The notes: generated by a model not told the origin, from the letters alone. 64,000 bases of DNA from Saprospiraceae bacterium (GCA_026982695.1 JALSGS010000008.1:1-64000), one strand, 5' to 3'; positions 45,942 to 55,741 are shown, counted from the stretch's first letter. Numbers and translations: made by a program.

Positions 45942-46045
45942 ATCGCTTGGAAGTATCAGCTCAACAGTACTATCCGAAACAACCCTCGCCTTATGCGTGC
46001 CTCCCATTTGCGAAGCATCCTTAAGATAATTGCATGGCATCTCAT

Positions 46046-46068
46046 GGCTACCTCTCGTGGCCTTTTTT
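46046..46068 (+). terminator. Weak terminator after the GH3 gene
   Basis: GGCTA, 7-base loop, TGGCC (one G-T wobble) followed by TTTTTTG. A 5-bp stem only, about 105 bases after the GH3 stop. Confidence 0.4.
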
Positions 46069-46289
46069 GTTTTCAGCAGTACAGACTGCTAAGAGGTCTT
46101 CCTGTAATCGTCTGTTGTCGCTAGCTTAGCGTTGTTGCTCAAAATTGGCTTGTATTGCGCACGGACGCACTTGGCCAGAGCTTTGCTCTCGGTACTATTT
46201 GCCTGCACTTTGGTCTCGAAAAATAGGATGTAAGGGACAAACCAAAAGATATCTGTAGCAGCGCAATGGGCTTTCCGTCGGTCGTAGGC

Positions 46290-46297
46290 TATCTTTG
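46290..46297 (+). promoter_or_regulatory. -7 element for thiL
   Basis: TATCTTTG matches TANNTTTG and lies 27 bases before the ATG at 46324. No clear -33. Confidence 0.42.
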
Positions 46298-46323
46298 CCC
46301 TTCGGCAAAAGAAACCCGAACCC

Positions 46324-47409
46324 ATGAGTGAACAAAAAGATCCATCACAGCCCAAGCGCACTGATATTAACAAATTGGGCGAGTTTGGCCTCATTGACCA
46401 TTTATTGAGCCGTTTTACACCCAAGCTACCTAGCACCATCAAGGGGCCAGGCGATGACGCAGCAGTCATCGATAATCGCAACGCCATGACCGTCATCAGC
46501 ACTGATATGTTGGTGGAGGGCATTCACTTCGACCTAATGTATACCCCCCTAAAGCATCTGGGATACAAGTCGGTCGTAGTCAATCTCTCTGATATTTATG
46601 CAATGAATGCTACACCACGCCAGATCACTGTGTCCATTGCTTTGTCTAATCGCTTTAGTGTGGAAGCTGTCGATGAGCTCTATGCAGGTATTCGGACTGC
46701 TTGCGAGGCCTATGGCGTCGATCTAGTCGGTGGCGACACTTCTGCTTCATATAAGGGGCTGATTATCAGTATTACCTCGGTGGGTGTAGCCCAATCCGAT
46801 CAAATTGTTTATCGCAGTGGAGCTCGTGTGGGTGATCTGATCTGCATCACGGGCGATGTGGGTGCAGCTTATTTAGGCCTTCAGATTTTGGAGCGAGAAA
46901 AGCGCTTGTGGTTGGAAAACCCCGACATTCAACCCGATCTTGAAGATCAACGATATCTGATCGGACGGCAACTCAAGCCAGAAGCGCGAAAAGACATCAT
47001 TGAGCTTTTTGCTAAAGCTGCATTGGTACCTACAGCTATGATTGACATCTCGGATGGAGTTGCTTCTGACTTAATGCACATCTGCAAACAATCGGGCGTG
47101 GGTGCCATTCTGGAAGAATCCGGCTTGCCCATCCATCACGAGACGAAAATGATGGCACTAAAATTTCGCATAGATCCCACTACCTGTGCACTCAATGGTG
47201 GCGAAGATTACGAGCTATTGTTTACCATCCGGCCTGAAGATGTCGATAAGGTCAAGTACTTACCCGATATCTACATCTCTGGCGAGATTGTGCCTGCTGC
47301 TGATGGCGTTAAGTTGCATACCAATGGGGGGAGGTTACATCAACTCAAGGCGCAAGGCTGGCGTCACTTTGGGGTTCAGCCCCAGAGTGATACCACACAG
47401 GATGTATGA
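46324..47409 (+). CDS. thiL: Thiamine-monophosphate kinase
   Basis: A 361-residue enzyme of the PurM/ThiL fold that phosphorylates thiamine monophosphate to thiamine pyrophosphate, the last step of B1 synthesis. Signatures: NKLGEFGLIDHL near the start, KGPGDDAAVID with metal-binding Asp residues, STDMLVEGIHFD, LVGGDTSAS, and MIDISDGVASDL. Typical length with a short N-terminal extension. Starts a plus-strand run with DUF4199 (21-base gap), an M28 peptidase-like gene and ypdA. Confidence 0.94.
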   Translation: MSEQKDPSQPKRTDINKLGEFGLIDHLLSRFTPKLPSTIKGPGDDAAVIDNRNAMTVISTDMLVEGIHFDLMYTPLKHLGYKSVVVNLSDIYAMNATPRQITVSIALSNRFSVEAVDELYAGIRTACEAYGVDLVGGDTSASYKGLIISITSVGVAQSDQIVYRSGARVGDLICITGDVGAAYLGLQILEREKRLWLENPDIQPDLEDQRYLIGRQLKPEARKDIIELFAKAALVPTAMIDISDGVASDLMHICKQSGVGAILEESGLPIHHETKMMALKFRIDPTTCALNGGEDYELLFTIRPEDVDKVKYLPDIYISGEIVPAADGVKLHTNGGRLHQLKAQGWRHFGVQPQSDTTQDV

Positions 47410-47429
47410 GTTGAAAACGAAAATGCGTC

Positions 47430-47912
47430 ATGAGCAAATTGCAAACAGAGATCAAATGGGGGGTAGTGTGGGCTACAGCTATCTTTCTGCTACTTTGCTT
47501 TGAATACTTTGCTGGTTTGCAAGAGTTACCGTACCTCGACTGGGGCATGTGGGTAGATCTGTTGGGTGACGTTGCTTTACCCGCGCTGGCAGTTGGATTG
47601 GGCTTGCGCCAAAAACGCGATCAAGATTGGGAAGGCTCGATGAGCTGGCGTCAGGGGTTTATCTCGGGATTGTACATGACGCTTGTGGCTTTGCCCTTAT
47701 CTTTGGCCTACATCTGGGCTTTTGTCGAGATTGTCAATCCCAATTACTTCGCGGTGCTTGTCGACTTTAGCGTAGCTACAGGACAAAGCACGCAGGATGC
47801 TGCTCAGGCTTACTTCAACCTGCGTACTTATCTGTTTCAAACTGCATTGAATGTAGTGGCGTTTGGAGTAGTACTTTCTGCTGTTTTTTCCTTATTGCTT
47901 AAAACCAAATGA
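47430..47912 (+). CDS. DUF4199 family membrane protein
   Basis: A 160-residue protein with four hydrophobic helices (about 10-28, 38-55, 75-100, 132-155) and the DUF4199 arrangement common in Bacteroidota, including MSWRQGFISGLYMTLVALPLS. Function unknown. It overlaps the next gene by 4 bases (ATGA), so the two are translationally coupled. Confidence 0.82.
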   Translation: MSKLQTEIKWGVVWATAIFLLLCFEYFAGLQELPYLDWGMWVDLLGDVALPALAVGLGLRQKRDQDWEGSMSWRQGFISGLYMTLVALPLSLAYIWAFVEIVNPNYFAVLVDFSVATGQSTQDAAQAYFNLRTYLFQTALNVVAFGVVLSAVFSLLLKTK

Positions 47913-48919
47913 ATTACAGTTTGATGAAATGCTTGTGGAAAGGATGGCTTTTTAGCCTGAGCTTGATGGTGATTGGCTTTTCTTGTACGCAGGAAGAAGC
48001 CCAAAAACCCGAGGTACAACCTGCGCGTACCGTGTCCGTGCCTTCGTTTAACCAAGATTCAGCCTATGCCTTTGTAGCAGCACAAGTGGCTTTTGGCCCG
48101 CGTGTGCCCAATACAGCAGCACATCGACAATGCAGAGACTGGCTGGCTGCTAAGCTCGAATCCTATGGCGCTCAGGTAGTGTTGCAAGACTTTACTGCTA
48201 CGGCCTATACAGGGCAGCAGCTCCAGTGTACCAATATCATTGGCAGCTTCAACCCCAAAGCTACTAAACGCATCCTCCTGGCTGCCCACTGGGACACGCG
48301 CTTTATCTCAGATCAAGAGCACGATATTTCCAAGCAAAAGTTACCGGTATTAGGAGCTGATGATGGTGCCAGCGGCGTAGCCGTGCTGCTCGAAATTGCA
48401 CGACAACTTTCCTTGCATCCTCTTGATATAGGGGTGGATATCATCTTTTTCGATGCAGAAGATCAGGGCGAGGATAGCGGCATGAGTGCCGAGACTTGGT
48501 GCCTGGGCTCGCAATATTGGGCTCGCAATCCACATGTGGCAGGTTACAAGCCCAAATACGGTATCTTGCTCGATATGGTAGGGGCTAAAGGTGCCCGATT
48601 TGCCAAAGAAGCCGCTTCCATGTCTTTTGCACCTTGGTTGGTCAACAAGGTGTGGAAACTGGCCCAACAAATGGGCTATGGCCAGTTTTTTGTGGATGCC
48701 GCCACGAGTGGTGTGACAGACGACCACTTCTTCGTAGCTACTATAGCTCGCATCCCCATGATCGATATTATCAACAAACCAGCCGATTCGCCTACTGGTT
48801 TCGGTACCCATTGGCATACACAAGCCGACAATCTCGACATTATCAGCAAGCGTACGCTCAAGGCGGTAGGCCAGGTGATTACTGCTGTGACTTATCGCGA
48901 AAACAACGGCACCTTTTAA
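47909..48919 (+). CDS. M28 family lipoprotein, glutaminyl-peptide cyclotransferase type
   Basis: A 336-residue envelope lipoprotein (lipobox IGFSC, Cys26) with the M28 zinc-hydrolase fold. Metal ligands: HWDTR (His), GADDGASG (Asp), EDQGED (Glu), and His in THWHTQADN. The pattern of FFDAEDQGED, with a long insertion and GPRVPNT near the start, matches the glutaminyl cyclase branch, which forms N-terminal pyroglutamate. Secreted Bacteroidota proteins often carry pyroglutamate after signal-peptide cleavage before Gln, which fits the -Q N-termini of several exported proteins here. Aminopeptidase activity is the alternative. Confidence 0.87.
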   Translation: MNYSLMKCLWKGWLFSLSLMVIGFSCTQEEAQKPEVQPARTVSVPSFNQDSAYAFVAAQVAFGPRVPNTAAHRQCRDWLAAKLESYGAQVVLQDFTATAYTGQQLQCTNIIGSFNPKATKRILLAAHWDTRFISDQEHDISKQKLPVLGADDGASGVAVLLEIARQLSLHPLDIGVDIIFFDAEDQGEDSGMSAETWCLGSQYWARNPHVAGYKPKYGILLDMVGAKGARFAKEAASMSFAPWLVNKVWKLAQQMGYGQFFVDAATSGVTDDHFFVATIARIPMIDIINKPADSPTGFGTHWHTQADNLDIISKRTLKAVGQVITAVTYRENNGTF

Positions 48920-48932
48920 TTCTTCTTAGGCC

Positions 48933-49985
48933 ATGACACAACAAGCAACGTCTATCAAAGATCTCATCATTATTGGGGCAGGGCCTTCGGGCCTGTGTTG
49001 TGCCATCGAAGCGGCGCGTTACGGCTTGGACTATTTGGTCATAGAAAAAGGCGTATTGGTCAACTCCATCTATCATTTTCCCACCAATATGACTTTTTTC
49101 AGCACTTCCGATAAGCTCGAGATTGGCCAAGTGCCCTTCATTGCCCATGGCGACAAGCCCACGCGGCGCGAGGCTTTGGAATATTATCGGCGCATTGCTG
49201 AGTTTTGGCAGTTGCACATTAAGCTCTACGAGTGCGTCGTACAGCTTACTGCTGAAGGCGAATCACACCGGATATATGTCGTGGAAACAGACAAAGCGCG
49301 CTACCGCACGCGCCATGTCGTGGTGGCTACAGGGTTCTACGACCAGCCTAACTTCATGGACGTACCTGGTGAAGATCTGCCTAAGGTGCGCCACTACTAC
49401 GACGAAGCACATCCCTATATCGGCCAAAAGGTGCTAGTGGTAGGCGCTGCCAACTCGGCCTGCGATGTGGCTTTAGAAACCTGGTACAAGGGTGCTGAGG
49501 TGACGATGGCCATTCGCGGTGCTGGCATATACCCTAAGGTCAAGTACTGGATTCGCCCCAATATTGAGAATCGCATCAAGGAGGGCAGTATTAAGGCTTA
49601 TTTTCACACTACAGTCGAAGTGATCAAACCCAAGTCGGTCGTGTTGCGCACGCCTCAAGGCTTACTCGAAATCGAAAACGATTGGGTGCTGGCCATGACG
49701 GGCTATCGGCCCAACTACGATTTTTTGTGCAAGCTGGGCATCGCCATTAGGCAAGACGAGGCACGCACACCAGTATTTGACCCAGCTACTTTTGAGAGCA
49801 ACTTGCCAGGAGTGTACTTGGCAGGAGTGGTACAGGCTGGTCTCAACACGAGCAAGCTCTTCATCGAGAACACGCGCCATCATGGCGAGGTGATCGTCCG
49901 ACACATACTCAGTAAGCAAAAAGGCCTTTCGCCTGAGGTAGCACCGCGATCAACAGCTGTTCCTCACAAGCGTGAGCAGGCATAA
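48933..49985 (+). CDS. ypdA: YpdA-type bacillithiol disulfide reductase
   Basis: A 350-residue FAD- and NADPH-binding protein: first dinucleotide fold LIIIGAGPSGLCCAIEAARYG (about 10-30), second VLVVGAANSACDVALE, and the typical NSIYHFPTNMTFFSTSDKLEIG and MTGYRPNYDFL segments. YpdA reduces oxidised bacillithiol, so its presence implies that this cell makes that thiol. It starts 13 bases after the M28 gene and ends 16 bases from convergent fahA. Confidence 0.92.
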   Translation: MTQQATSIKDLIIIGAGPSGLCCAIEAARYGLDYLVIEKGVLVNSIYHFPTNMTFFSTSDKLEIGQVPFIAHGDKPTRREALEYYRRIAEFWQLHIKLYECVVQLTAEGESHRIYVVETDKARYRTRHVVVATGFYDQPNFMDVPGEDLPKVRHYYDEAHPYIGQKVLVVGAANSACDVALETWYKGAEVTMAIRGAGIYPKVKYWIRPNIENRIKEGSIKAYFHTTVEVIKPKSVVLRTPQGLLEIENDWVLAMTGYRPNYDFLCKLGIAIRQDEARTPVFDPATFESNLPGVYLAGVVQAGLNTSKLFIENTRHHGEVIVRHILSKQKGLSPEVAPRSTAVPHKREQA

Positions 49986-50001
49986 TTGCACCGAAACCTG
50001 T

Positions 50002-51270
50002 TTAGGTAGCTGGCAACACTTGTCCTTTGGCTTCGCCAAAGCCGATGCGTATGCCCTGAGGATGCGTGCACCAGCCTCGCATGATCACCGTATCGCCATC
50101 GAGTAGGAACTTGCGCTCGCTGCCATCCGAGAGCTTGAGTGGTTGCGTGCCACGCCACGTCAGCTCCAGCATTGAGCCATAGGCGTCGGGTGTGGGCCCA
50201 CTGATAGTGCCTGAAGCGCATAGGTCACCTACACGCATGTTGCATCCATTGATCGTGTGGTGGGCTAGCTGCTGGCACATGTTCCAATACATGTATTTGA
50301 AGTTGGACAGGCATACCCGTGTAGGGGTACCACCTTCGGGTTGAATATCGACTTGCAAATGGATGTCGAAATTGTGTGCGCCGCTACAGCGCAAATAGGC
50401 TAGGGGCTCGGGCTCCTGTGGTGGCCCAGCTACGCGAAAAGGCTCCAGTGCATCTAGCGTAACGACCCAGGGCGAAATGGTGCTGGCAAAACTCTTGCCC
50501 AGGAAAGGCCCTAAAGGCACGTATTCCCATTTTTGTATGTCGCGAGCCGACCAGTCATTGAACAATACCAGTCCGAAGATGTAATCTTCTGCTTCACTTA
50601 CCGGTATGGGTTGGCCCAATTTGTTTTCCTTGCACAGCACGAAAGCCATTTCCAGTTCGAAATCGAGCAGGCGAGATGGTCCGAACTGGGGTTGTGTGGC
50701 TCCTTGGGATAAGTATTGCCCGTGAGGGCGCCGTACGGGCGTGCCCGACACGACGATGCTACTGGCACGGCCGTGATAGCCTACTGGTAGCCATTTCCAG
50801 TTGGGCATGAGCGCGTTTTCTTTACCGCGAAACATAGTGCCCACATTGGTGGCATGCTCGAGGCTAGAATAGAAGTCGGTATAGTCACCTACTTGTATGG
50901 GCAGCAGTAGCTCGGCTTGATCCATGGGGATGAGGAAATGATTGGCATGGGCACGCACGCCTTCTTGTGTGTCGCGCAGTAACTCGCTGAGGCGGTTGCG
51001 CACGCCACGTGCCGTGTGGCGTCCTAATGCCATAAAAGGATTGAGCCATCGTTGGCGAAAGATATCTTTGGGCAGTTGGAGCTCGTCGAAATAACCCAAG
51101 TCAGCCAATACGGCCAGATCGACTACGTACGCTCCAATAGCAGTGGCTATACGCGCTTCGGGGTTGGCAGCGGTGCGAAACACGCCAAAGGGCAAGTTCT
51201 GTATAGGGAAATCGCTCCCTGCTGCTACGGGTACCCAAGAGCGCAAAGTGGGGTCGTTGGCTGCAATCAT
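50002..51270 (-). CDS. fahA: Fumarylacetoacetase
   Basis: A 422-residue enzyme that cleaves fumarylacetoacetate to fumarate and acetoacetate, the last step of tyrosine/homogentisate breakdown. The N-terminal SH3-like domain (SDFPIQNLPFGVFR) and the C-terminal FAH fold with DFELEMAFV, FNDWSARDIQKWEYVPLGPFLGKSF and GTISGP are clear. The ATG at 51270 is chosen over a TTG at 51297. Homogentisate dioxygenase and HPPD genes are not adjacent. A DUF7009 gene lies 43 bases upstream on the same strand. Confidence 0.94.
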   Translation of the reverse strand: MIAANDPTLRSWVPVAAGSDFPIQNLPFGVFRTAANPEARIATAIGAYVVDLAVLADLGYFDELQLPKDIFRQRWLNPFMALGRHTARGVRNRLSELLRDTQEGVRAHANHFLIPMDQAELLLPIQVGDYTDFYSSLEHATNVGTMFRGKENALMPNWKWLPVGYHGRASSIVVSGTPVRRPHGQYLSQGATQPQFGPSRLLDFELEMAFVLCKENKLGQPIPVSEAEDYIFGLVLFNDWSARDIQKWEYVPLGPFLGKSFASTISPWVVTLDALEPFRVAGPPQEPEPLAYLRCSGAHNFDIHLQVDIQPEGGTPTRVCLSNFKYMYWNMCQQLAHHTINGCNMRVGDLCASGTISGPTPDAYGSMLELTWRGTQPLKLSDGSERKFLLDGDTVIMRGWCTHPQGIRIGFGEAKGQVLPAT

Positions 51271-51313
51271 CGCTTTGAGTTTACAGTTGGTATTCAATGA
51301 CTTGAAGTGTCGC

Positions 51314-51694
51314 TTAACACTTCATATCACCTTCGGCAGGATGAGGAAAGCTATCGCTTTCGTCTTCTCCAGGTCTATTGGCCAAGCACTTGAAATCTTT
51401 CTCTACAAGTATGTGCAGATGTGCGCCTTGTGGTAGCGGCTGCGCGTGTTCCATTCCGACTTGTTCGGTATGGGCCCATTGTGCCACTTGTTGTACCGGT
51501 ACCACTACTTCTATGATGTGATCGGCAAAAGAGGCATGCATATGCCCAGCTTGTGACTGCGCGCGCAATCGGTAAATCAAGTGACTTTCGCCAAATGATA
51601 CTCGGTCTTCTACGATGCCCGTCTGGGCCAGCTGTTGCACCTCGCGTTGTTTGAGGCGCAAGCGGATGGAATTGCCTTGAATGCGCAGCTTCAT
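51314..51694 (-). CDS. DUF7009 family small protein
   Basis: A 126-residue protein starting MKLRIQGNSIRLRLKQREV, an opening shared by a small Bacteroidota family annotated DUF7009. The middle is beta-rich and the C-terminus acidic, ending GDMKC. No catalytic motif is seen. It may be the first gene of a two-gene unit with fahA; a functional link is not established. Confidence 0.75.
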   Translation of the reverse strand: MKLRIQGNSIRLRLKQREVQQLAQTGIVEDRVSFGESHLIYRLRAQSQAGHMHASFADHIIEVVVPVQQVAQWAHTEQVGMEHAQPLPQGAHLHILVEKDFKCLANRPGEDESDSFPHPAEGDMKC

Positions 51695-51795
51695 AGCTAG
51701 CGTATTTTGCCGATGAATTGCACGTACATTAACCGAATCGGGTAACCCTCAGCTCAATAAGTCTTTGGGGCTACCCGGATGAACAGTATGTGAGA

Positions 51796-52764
51796 TCAGT
51801 TCTGTTGTGCCTTGAAACGCTTGATAGCTTCAATGAGGCGCGGTACTACCTCGAAGGCATCGCCTACTACCCCATAATCAGCTGCTTTGAAGAAGGGCGC
51901 TTCGGGGTCTTTGTTGATAACGACAATTACCTTCGAGTTGTTGACACCGGCCAAGTGCTGGATTGCTCCTGAAATGCCAATCGCAATGTATAGATTAGGA
52001 CGGATGGCAATGCCCGTTTGTCCCACATGCTCATGATGGGGGCGCCAACCTGCGTCTGCCACAGGGCGCGAGCAAGCCGTAGCAGCACCCAACACTTTTG
52101 CCAACTCTTCGATCATACCCCAATTTTCGGGGCCTTTGAGCCCTCGTCCGCCCGAGACGACGATCTCTGCTTCGGGTAGAGGTACTTGGCCTTCCACGCG
52201 TTGTACTTCGACTACTTGTACACGGGGTGCAGGTACCTCTATAGACAACTGTTCTACTGGCGCTTCACCACCCACTTCTTCAGGGCGGACGGCGTTGCCC
52301 ATTACGGAAATTACCTTTTTTTCAGTCTTAATGGCAAAAGTTGCATATGCTTTGCCTGAAAAGACGGGCTTGACTACATGCAGCTCATTTCCTTCAAGTG
52401 AGGGAACTTGACTTGCACCCGAAACCGAACCCGCACCCAAACGGATGGCCACACGCCCAGCGATCGATTTTCCCGTAGAGGTGTGGCTCATAATTACCAC
52501 GCTAGCACCAGTCTTTTCAGCAGCTTGTGCAATGGCTGCTGCCCAGCTTTGACTGTCGAAGCTGGCTAAGTGGTCATGTGTTACGTGCCACACTTTTTGA
52601 GCACCGTATCGGCCCAACTGCGCGAGATTGTCGGCAGGGCCTAATACCAAGGCATGACATGCGGTACCGAGGAGTTCAGCCGTTTGGCGGCCATAGGTGA
52701 GCGCTTCAAAGGCGGCTTTTTTAAATTGGCCTTGAGTCGCTTCTGCAAATACCAAAACTGACAT
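51796..52764 (-). CDS. etfA: Electron transfer flavoprotein, alpha subunit
   Basis: A 322-residue subunit carrying FAD. The C-terminal FAD domain shows the ETF-alpha signature [30 protein letters not shown] and ADYGVVGD. The heterodimer collects electrons from acyl-CoA and other flavin dehydrogenases and passes them to ETF-quinone oxidoreductase. It follows etfB by 61 bases on the minus strand, in the usual order etfB-etfA. Confidence 0.95.
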   Translation of the reverse strand: MSVLVFAEATQGQFKKAAFEALTYGRQTAELLGTACHALVLGPADNLAQLGRYGAQKVWHVTHDHLASFDSQSWAAAIAQAAEKTGASVVIMSHTSTGKSIAGRVAIRLGAGSVSGASQVPSLEGNELHVVKPVFSGKAYATFAIKTEKKVISVMGNAVRPEEVGGEAPVEQLSIEVPAPRVQVVEVQRVEGQVPLPEAEIVVSGGRGLKGPENWGMIEELAKVLGAATACSRPVADAGWRPHHEHVGQTGIAIRPNLYIAIGISGAIQHLAGVNNSKVIVVINKDPEAPFFKAADYGVVGDAFEVVPRLIEAIKRFKAQQN

Positions 52765-52825
52765 GGCATATCTTTTTTCGGAAGGTTTTTCAAAACAAAA
52801 TAGAAATCAATGCAGCACAGTGCAT

Positions 52826-53566
52826 TTAAATAACTTTAGCCTCTTCGTGTAGCAAGCGCACTAGCTCGTCTATGTGTTCAGGCTCGATGAGCTTGACGCC
52901 TTTTTTCTTTGGTGGCAACGCGTACTGTACCACTGACACGGGGTCATCTACTGCTACAGGCTCAACGACTTTGAGCGGTTTGCGCTTGGCCATCATGATG
53001 CCGCGCATGTTGGGGATGCGTTGCTCAGCCATTCCTTTGGCTGCACTGACCACGAAGGGCGTGGCAACTTTCACAATCTCTACGCCGCCTTCAATGTCGC
53101 GGTGAAGGGTAGCTGTATTGCCTTCCATATCGAGCTTGCTGGCCCAAGCTACAAAGGGCAGATCGAGTAGCTCCGCCAACATGGCAGGTACTTCCGAGCC
53201 GTTGTAGTCGATCGTTTCTTTTCCACAAAAGATGAGGTCATAGTTTTCGTTTTTGGCGAAAGCCGCAATCTGATGAGCGACAAACCAAGCACTAGTGGGC
53301 TCAGCATCGATGCGGACGGCCTCGTGGGCGCCAATCGCTAAGGCCTTGCGAATGATTTGATCGTTGCTGGAGGGCCCTACATTGATGACCGTGACGCTAC
53401 CTCCTTGAGCTTCGACCAGTTCGAGTGCGCGTACCAAGGCGTACCATTCGTCATATGGATTCATGATGTATTTCATGCCCGATGTGTCGAGCTGTTTGCC
53501 GTCGGGGGTTAGTTGAATTTTGGCTTCCGTATCGGGAGTCTTGCTGATGCATACCAGAAGTTTCAT
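52826..53566 (-). CDS. etfB: Electron transfer flavoprotein, beta subunit
   Basis: A 246-residue AMP-binding subunit, N-terminus MKLLVCISKTPDTEAKIQL, with MNPYDEWYALVRALEL and FCGKETIDYNGSEVPAMLAELLDLP, all family features. Two adjacent ATG codons (53569, 53566) are possible; the second gives the conserved MK start. An upstream extension to 53635 is not family-like. A CAAACATA (TATGTTTG on the minus strand) at 53633-53640 could be its -7 element. Confidence 0.94.
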   Translation of the reverse strand: MKLLVCISKTPDTEAKIQLTPDGKQLDTSGMKYIMNPYDEWYALVRALELVEAQGGSVTVINVGPSSNDQIIRKALAIGAHEAVRIDAEPTSAWFVAHQIAAFAKNENYDLIFCGKETIDYNGSEVPAMLAELLDLPFVAWASKLDMEGNTATLHRDIEGGVEIVKVATPFVVSAAKGMAEQRIPNMRGIMMAKRKPLKVVEPVAVDDPVSVVQYALPPKKKGVKLIEPEHIDELVRLLHEEAKVI

Positions 53567-53632
53567 CATGCATGGTTTTAATGTGAATAAACGACTTGAA
53601 AGCCCACTGAAGTCTCTGCTATCAGGGGTGTG

Positions 53633-53640
53633 CAAACATA
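53633..53640 (-). promoter_or_regulatory. Possible -7 element of etfBA
   Basis: TATGTTTG on the minus strand fits TANNTTTG, about 65 bases before the etfB start. No well-placed -33. Confidence 0.35.
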
Positions 53641-53762
53641 GGCAAAAAGAAGCAGAGGTAGAAAGTGTTGGCGAATTTTCGCTAATGTGTGAATCCCAAT
53701 TGGAACGCTTACCTTGGCGGGGCTCAATTTACTTGCACAGATTGCTCAGATGGGCAGAATAA

Positions 53763-54373
53763 ATGTCATACAGGCTATTGTGTTTGGATCTTAGCGGCAT
53801 GTTGATCGACTGGCATCCGGAGTGTTTGTATCGCAAGTTGTTTGGCGACGAGCGGCAAATGCGTTGGTTTTTATCTCATGTGTGTACTACTGCCTGGAAT
53901 GAACAGCAGGATGCTGGGCGCCTATTTGCTGAGGGCACTCGCTTGCTCGTGCAGCGATTTCCCGAGTGGGCACTTATGATTCAGGCCTATTGCAAGTGCT
54001 GGGAAGAAGTGTTGGCAGGCCCTATCGAGCCTTCAATAGCTTTTTTGCACAAGCTGAAAAAGAGAGGTTATCCGCGTTTGTTGGTACTGGCCAACTGGTC
54101 AGCCGAGACGTTTCCCATTGTGCGGCAGCGCTTCGACTTCTTAGATTGGTTTGAAGGCATCGTGGTGAGTGGCGAGGAAGGCACGCGTAAGCCTTTCCCG
54201 AAATTTATCGGCGCCTGCTGGTAGGCTATAACCTGCGGCCGGCCCGTAGTTTGTTCATTGACGACAATCTGCGCAATGTGGAAGCTGCCCGTAAGTTGAG
54301 GTTTCAGGTTTTGCACTTTACTGGGCCCCAGGTGTGGGCTCAAGTAGAGGCAGTGCTAGGATCGTTGGCATGA
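53763..54373 (+). pseudogene. HAD-family phosphatase, frameshifted
   Basis: Frame one starts MSYRLLCLDLSGMLIDWHPE (nucleophile Asp9 of HAD motif I) and continues through LLVLANWSAETF (motif II) and GEEGTRKP (motif III Lys), then reads out of family and stops at 54224. Shifting by one base just after AAGCCT (54189-54194) restores PEIYRRLLVGYNLRPARSLFIDDNLRNVEAARKL, the expected motif IV (IDDN) and tail, ending at TGA 54371-54373. A single missing base in the codon for the usual Asp of KPD explains the break. Together the two frames give about 203 residues, the normal size of HAD-IA phosphatases. Either a recent inactivating mutation or a sequence error. Confidence 0.8.
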
Positions 54374-54442
54374 GTACAGGTTTTGCCAAAAGGCCACAGA
54401 TGTGGGAATAATTACCTTAACTGAAAAATATTGTGTTGTATT

Positions 54443-55696
54443 ATGAAACAGACAATGCTTGTTGGAGTATGCTGTCTTGTATGGATGGCTGTTGGCTGGA
54501 GCCAAAATGCAGCTAAAATGGATGAATTGCGTTTGCGCACTTTGGCCGACAAACTGGCGCATAAATACATCATCGTGGATGGGCACGTGGACTTGCCCTA
54601 TCGGCTGAGGATGCACGATTTTCGCCTCGAAGGCGAGTACTTAAATCTTCCCATACAGACAGATGAAGGCGATTTCGACTATGTGCGTGCCCAAAAAGGG
54701 GGGCTGGATGCGCCTTTTATGTCTATCTATTTGCCCTCGCGCTTGCAGCGAGAGCCAGGTGCTTCCAAACGATTGGCAGACTCGCTCATCCAAATGGTAG
54801 AAGGCATAGTAGCAGCACACCCCGACAAGTTTGCCCTGGCCTATTCGCCTGCTGAGGTGCGTGGCAATTTCAAAAAGGGACTTATCTCCTTGCCCATGGG
54901 CATGGAAAATGGCTCAGGCATCGAAGACGATTTGCGCAATGTGGCCTATTTTCACCGGCGCGGCATTCGCTACATTACCCTCACGCATGCCAAAGATAAT
55001 CTCATTTGTGATTCGAGCTATGATACGACCCGTACATGGAACGGCTTGAGCCCCTTTGGTCGTGAGGTAGTGCGCGAAATGAATCGAGTGGGGATTATGG
55101 TCGATATTTCGCATGTGTCGGACAGTGCTTTCTGGCAAGTGATGGAAGTGTCGCAGGCCCCTTGTATTGCCTCGCATTCTTCTTGTAGGGCTTTTACACC
55201 TGGTTTTGAGCGCAATATGAATGACGACATGATCCGCGCCTTGGCGCAAAACGGCGGAATAATCATGATCAATTTCGGCTCTACTTTCCTCGATGGCCAA
55301 GTGGCGCACAATCGCGATCAGATGCGCGCCGAGTTGGGGCGCCAGCTCGATAGCCTCGGCCTCAAGTGGGACGATGAAGCGGCCAAACCTTACATCCAAG
55401 CTTATGTAGATGCACATCGCGACGAACTGTATGCCGATGTGCAGCGCGTAGCCGATCACATCGACCATGTAGTGCAACTCGTAGGAATCGACCACGTGGG
55501 CTTGGGGTCCGACTTCGACGGCGTAGGGGACTCTCTGCCTATAGGTCTCAAAGATGTATCCGATTATCCCAACCTTATCTATGTATTGCTACAGCGCGGT
55601 TACAGCAAAAGAGATATTGAGAAAATTTGTGGGGCTAATCTCTTGCGCGTATGGCGTGAGGTGGAACGCACAGCTGAAAGAATGGGTAGCCGATGA
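54443..55696 (+). CDS. Membrane dipeptidase (M19 family), exported
   Basis: A 417-residue zinc dipeptidase of the renal dipeptidase family. Signal peptide MKQTMLVGVCCLVWMAVGWSQ. Zinc-binding features: DGHVDLPYRL (HxD), GMENG with the bridging Glu, DISHVSDSAFW, and SHSSCRAF; near the end GLGSDFDGV carries the acidic ligand. The ATG at 54443 is used; a TTG at 54431 is in frame. It probably cleaves dipeptides in the periplasm. Single gene after the broken HAD gene. Confidence 0.93.
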   Translation: MKQTMLVGVCCLVWMAVGWSQNAAKMDELRLRTLADKLAHKYIIVDGHVDLPYRLRMHDFRLEGEYLNLPIQTDEGDFDYVRAQKGGLDAPFMSIYLPSRLQREPGASKRLADSLIQMVEGIVAAHPDKFALAYSPAEVRGNFKKGLISLPMGMENGSGIEDDLRNVAYFHRRGIRYITLTHAKDNLICDSSYDTTRTWNGLSPFGREVVREMNRVGIMVDISHVSDSAFWQVMEVSQAPCIASHSSCRAFTPGFERNMNDDMIRALAQNGGIIMINFGSTFLDGQVAHNRDQMRAELGRQLDSLGLKWDDEAAKPYIQAYVDAHRDELYADVQRVADHIDHVVQLVGIDHVGLGSDFDGVGDSLPIGLKDVSDYPNLIYVLLQRGYSKRDIEKICGANLLRVWREVERTAERMGSR

Positions 55697-55741
55697 GGGC
55701 GAGAAGATCCAATAGGTGTGATTTAACTGCATATCTGCAAA

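Larger units (their letters stand above)
45942..46323. other. Gap between the GH3 gene and thiL
   Basis: No gene supported in 380 bases. It holds a weak terminator-like hairpin (46046-46068) and the thiL -7 element (46290-46297). A TPP riboswitch was looked for because thiL follows; its conserved CUGAGA core is absent. Confidence 0.45.

Noticed and set aside
46294-46309. TTTGCC-CTTC-GGCAAA hairpin as an RNA element of thiL
   Set aside because: It overlaps the predicted -7 promoter element and so would not be transcribed whole.
45942-46323. Possible TPP riboswitch before thiL
   Set aside because: The conserved CUGAGA core and partner helix are missing, and the -7 element lies only 27 bases from the start codon.
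46089-46523. Minus-strand frame of 144 codons across the thiL start
   Set aside because: It overlaps the conserved N-terminus of thiL on the other strand and shows no family features.
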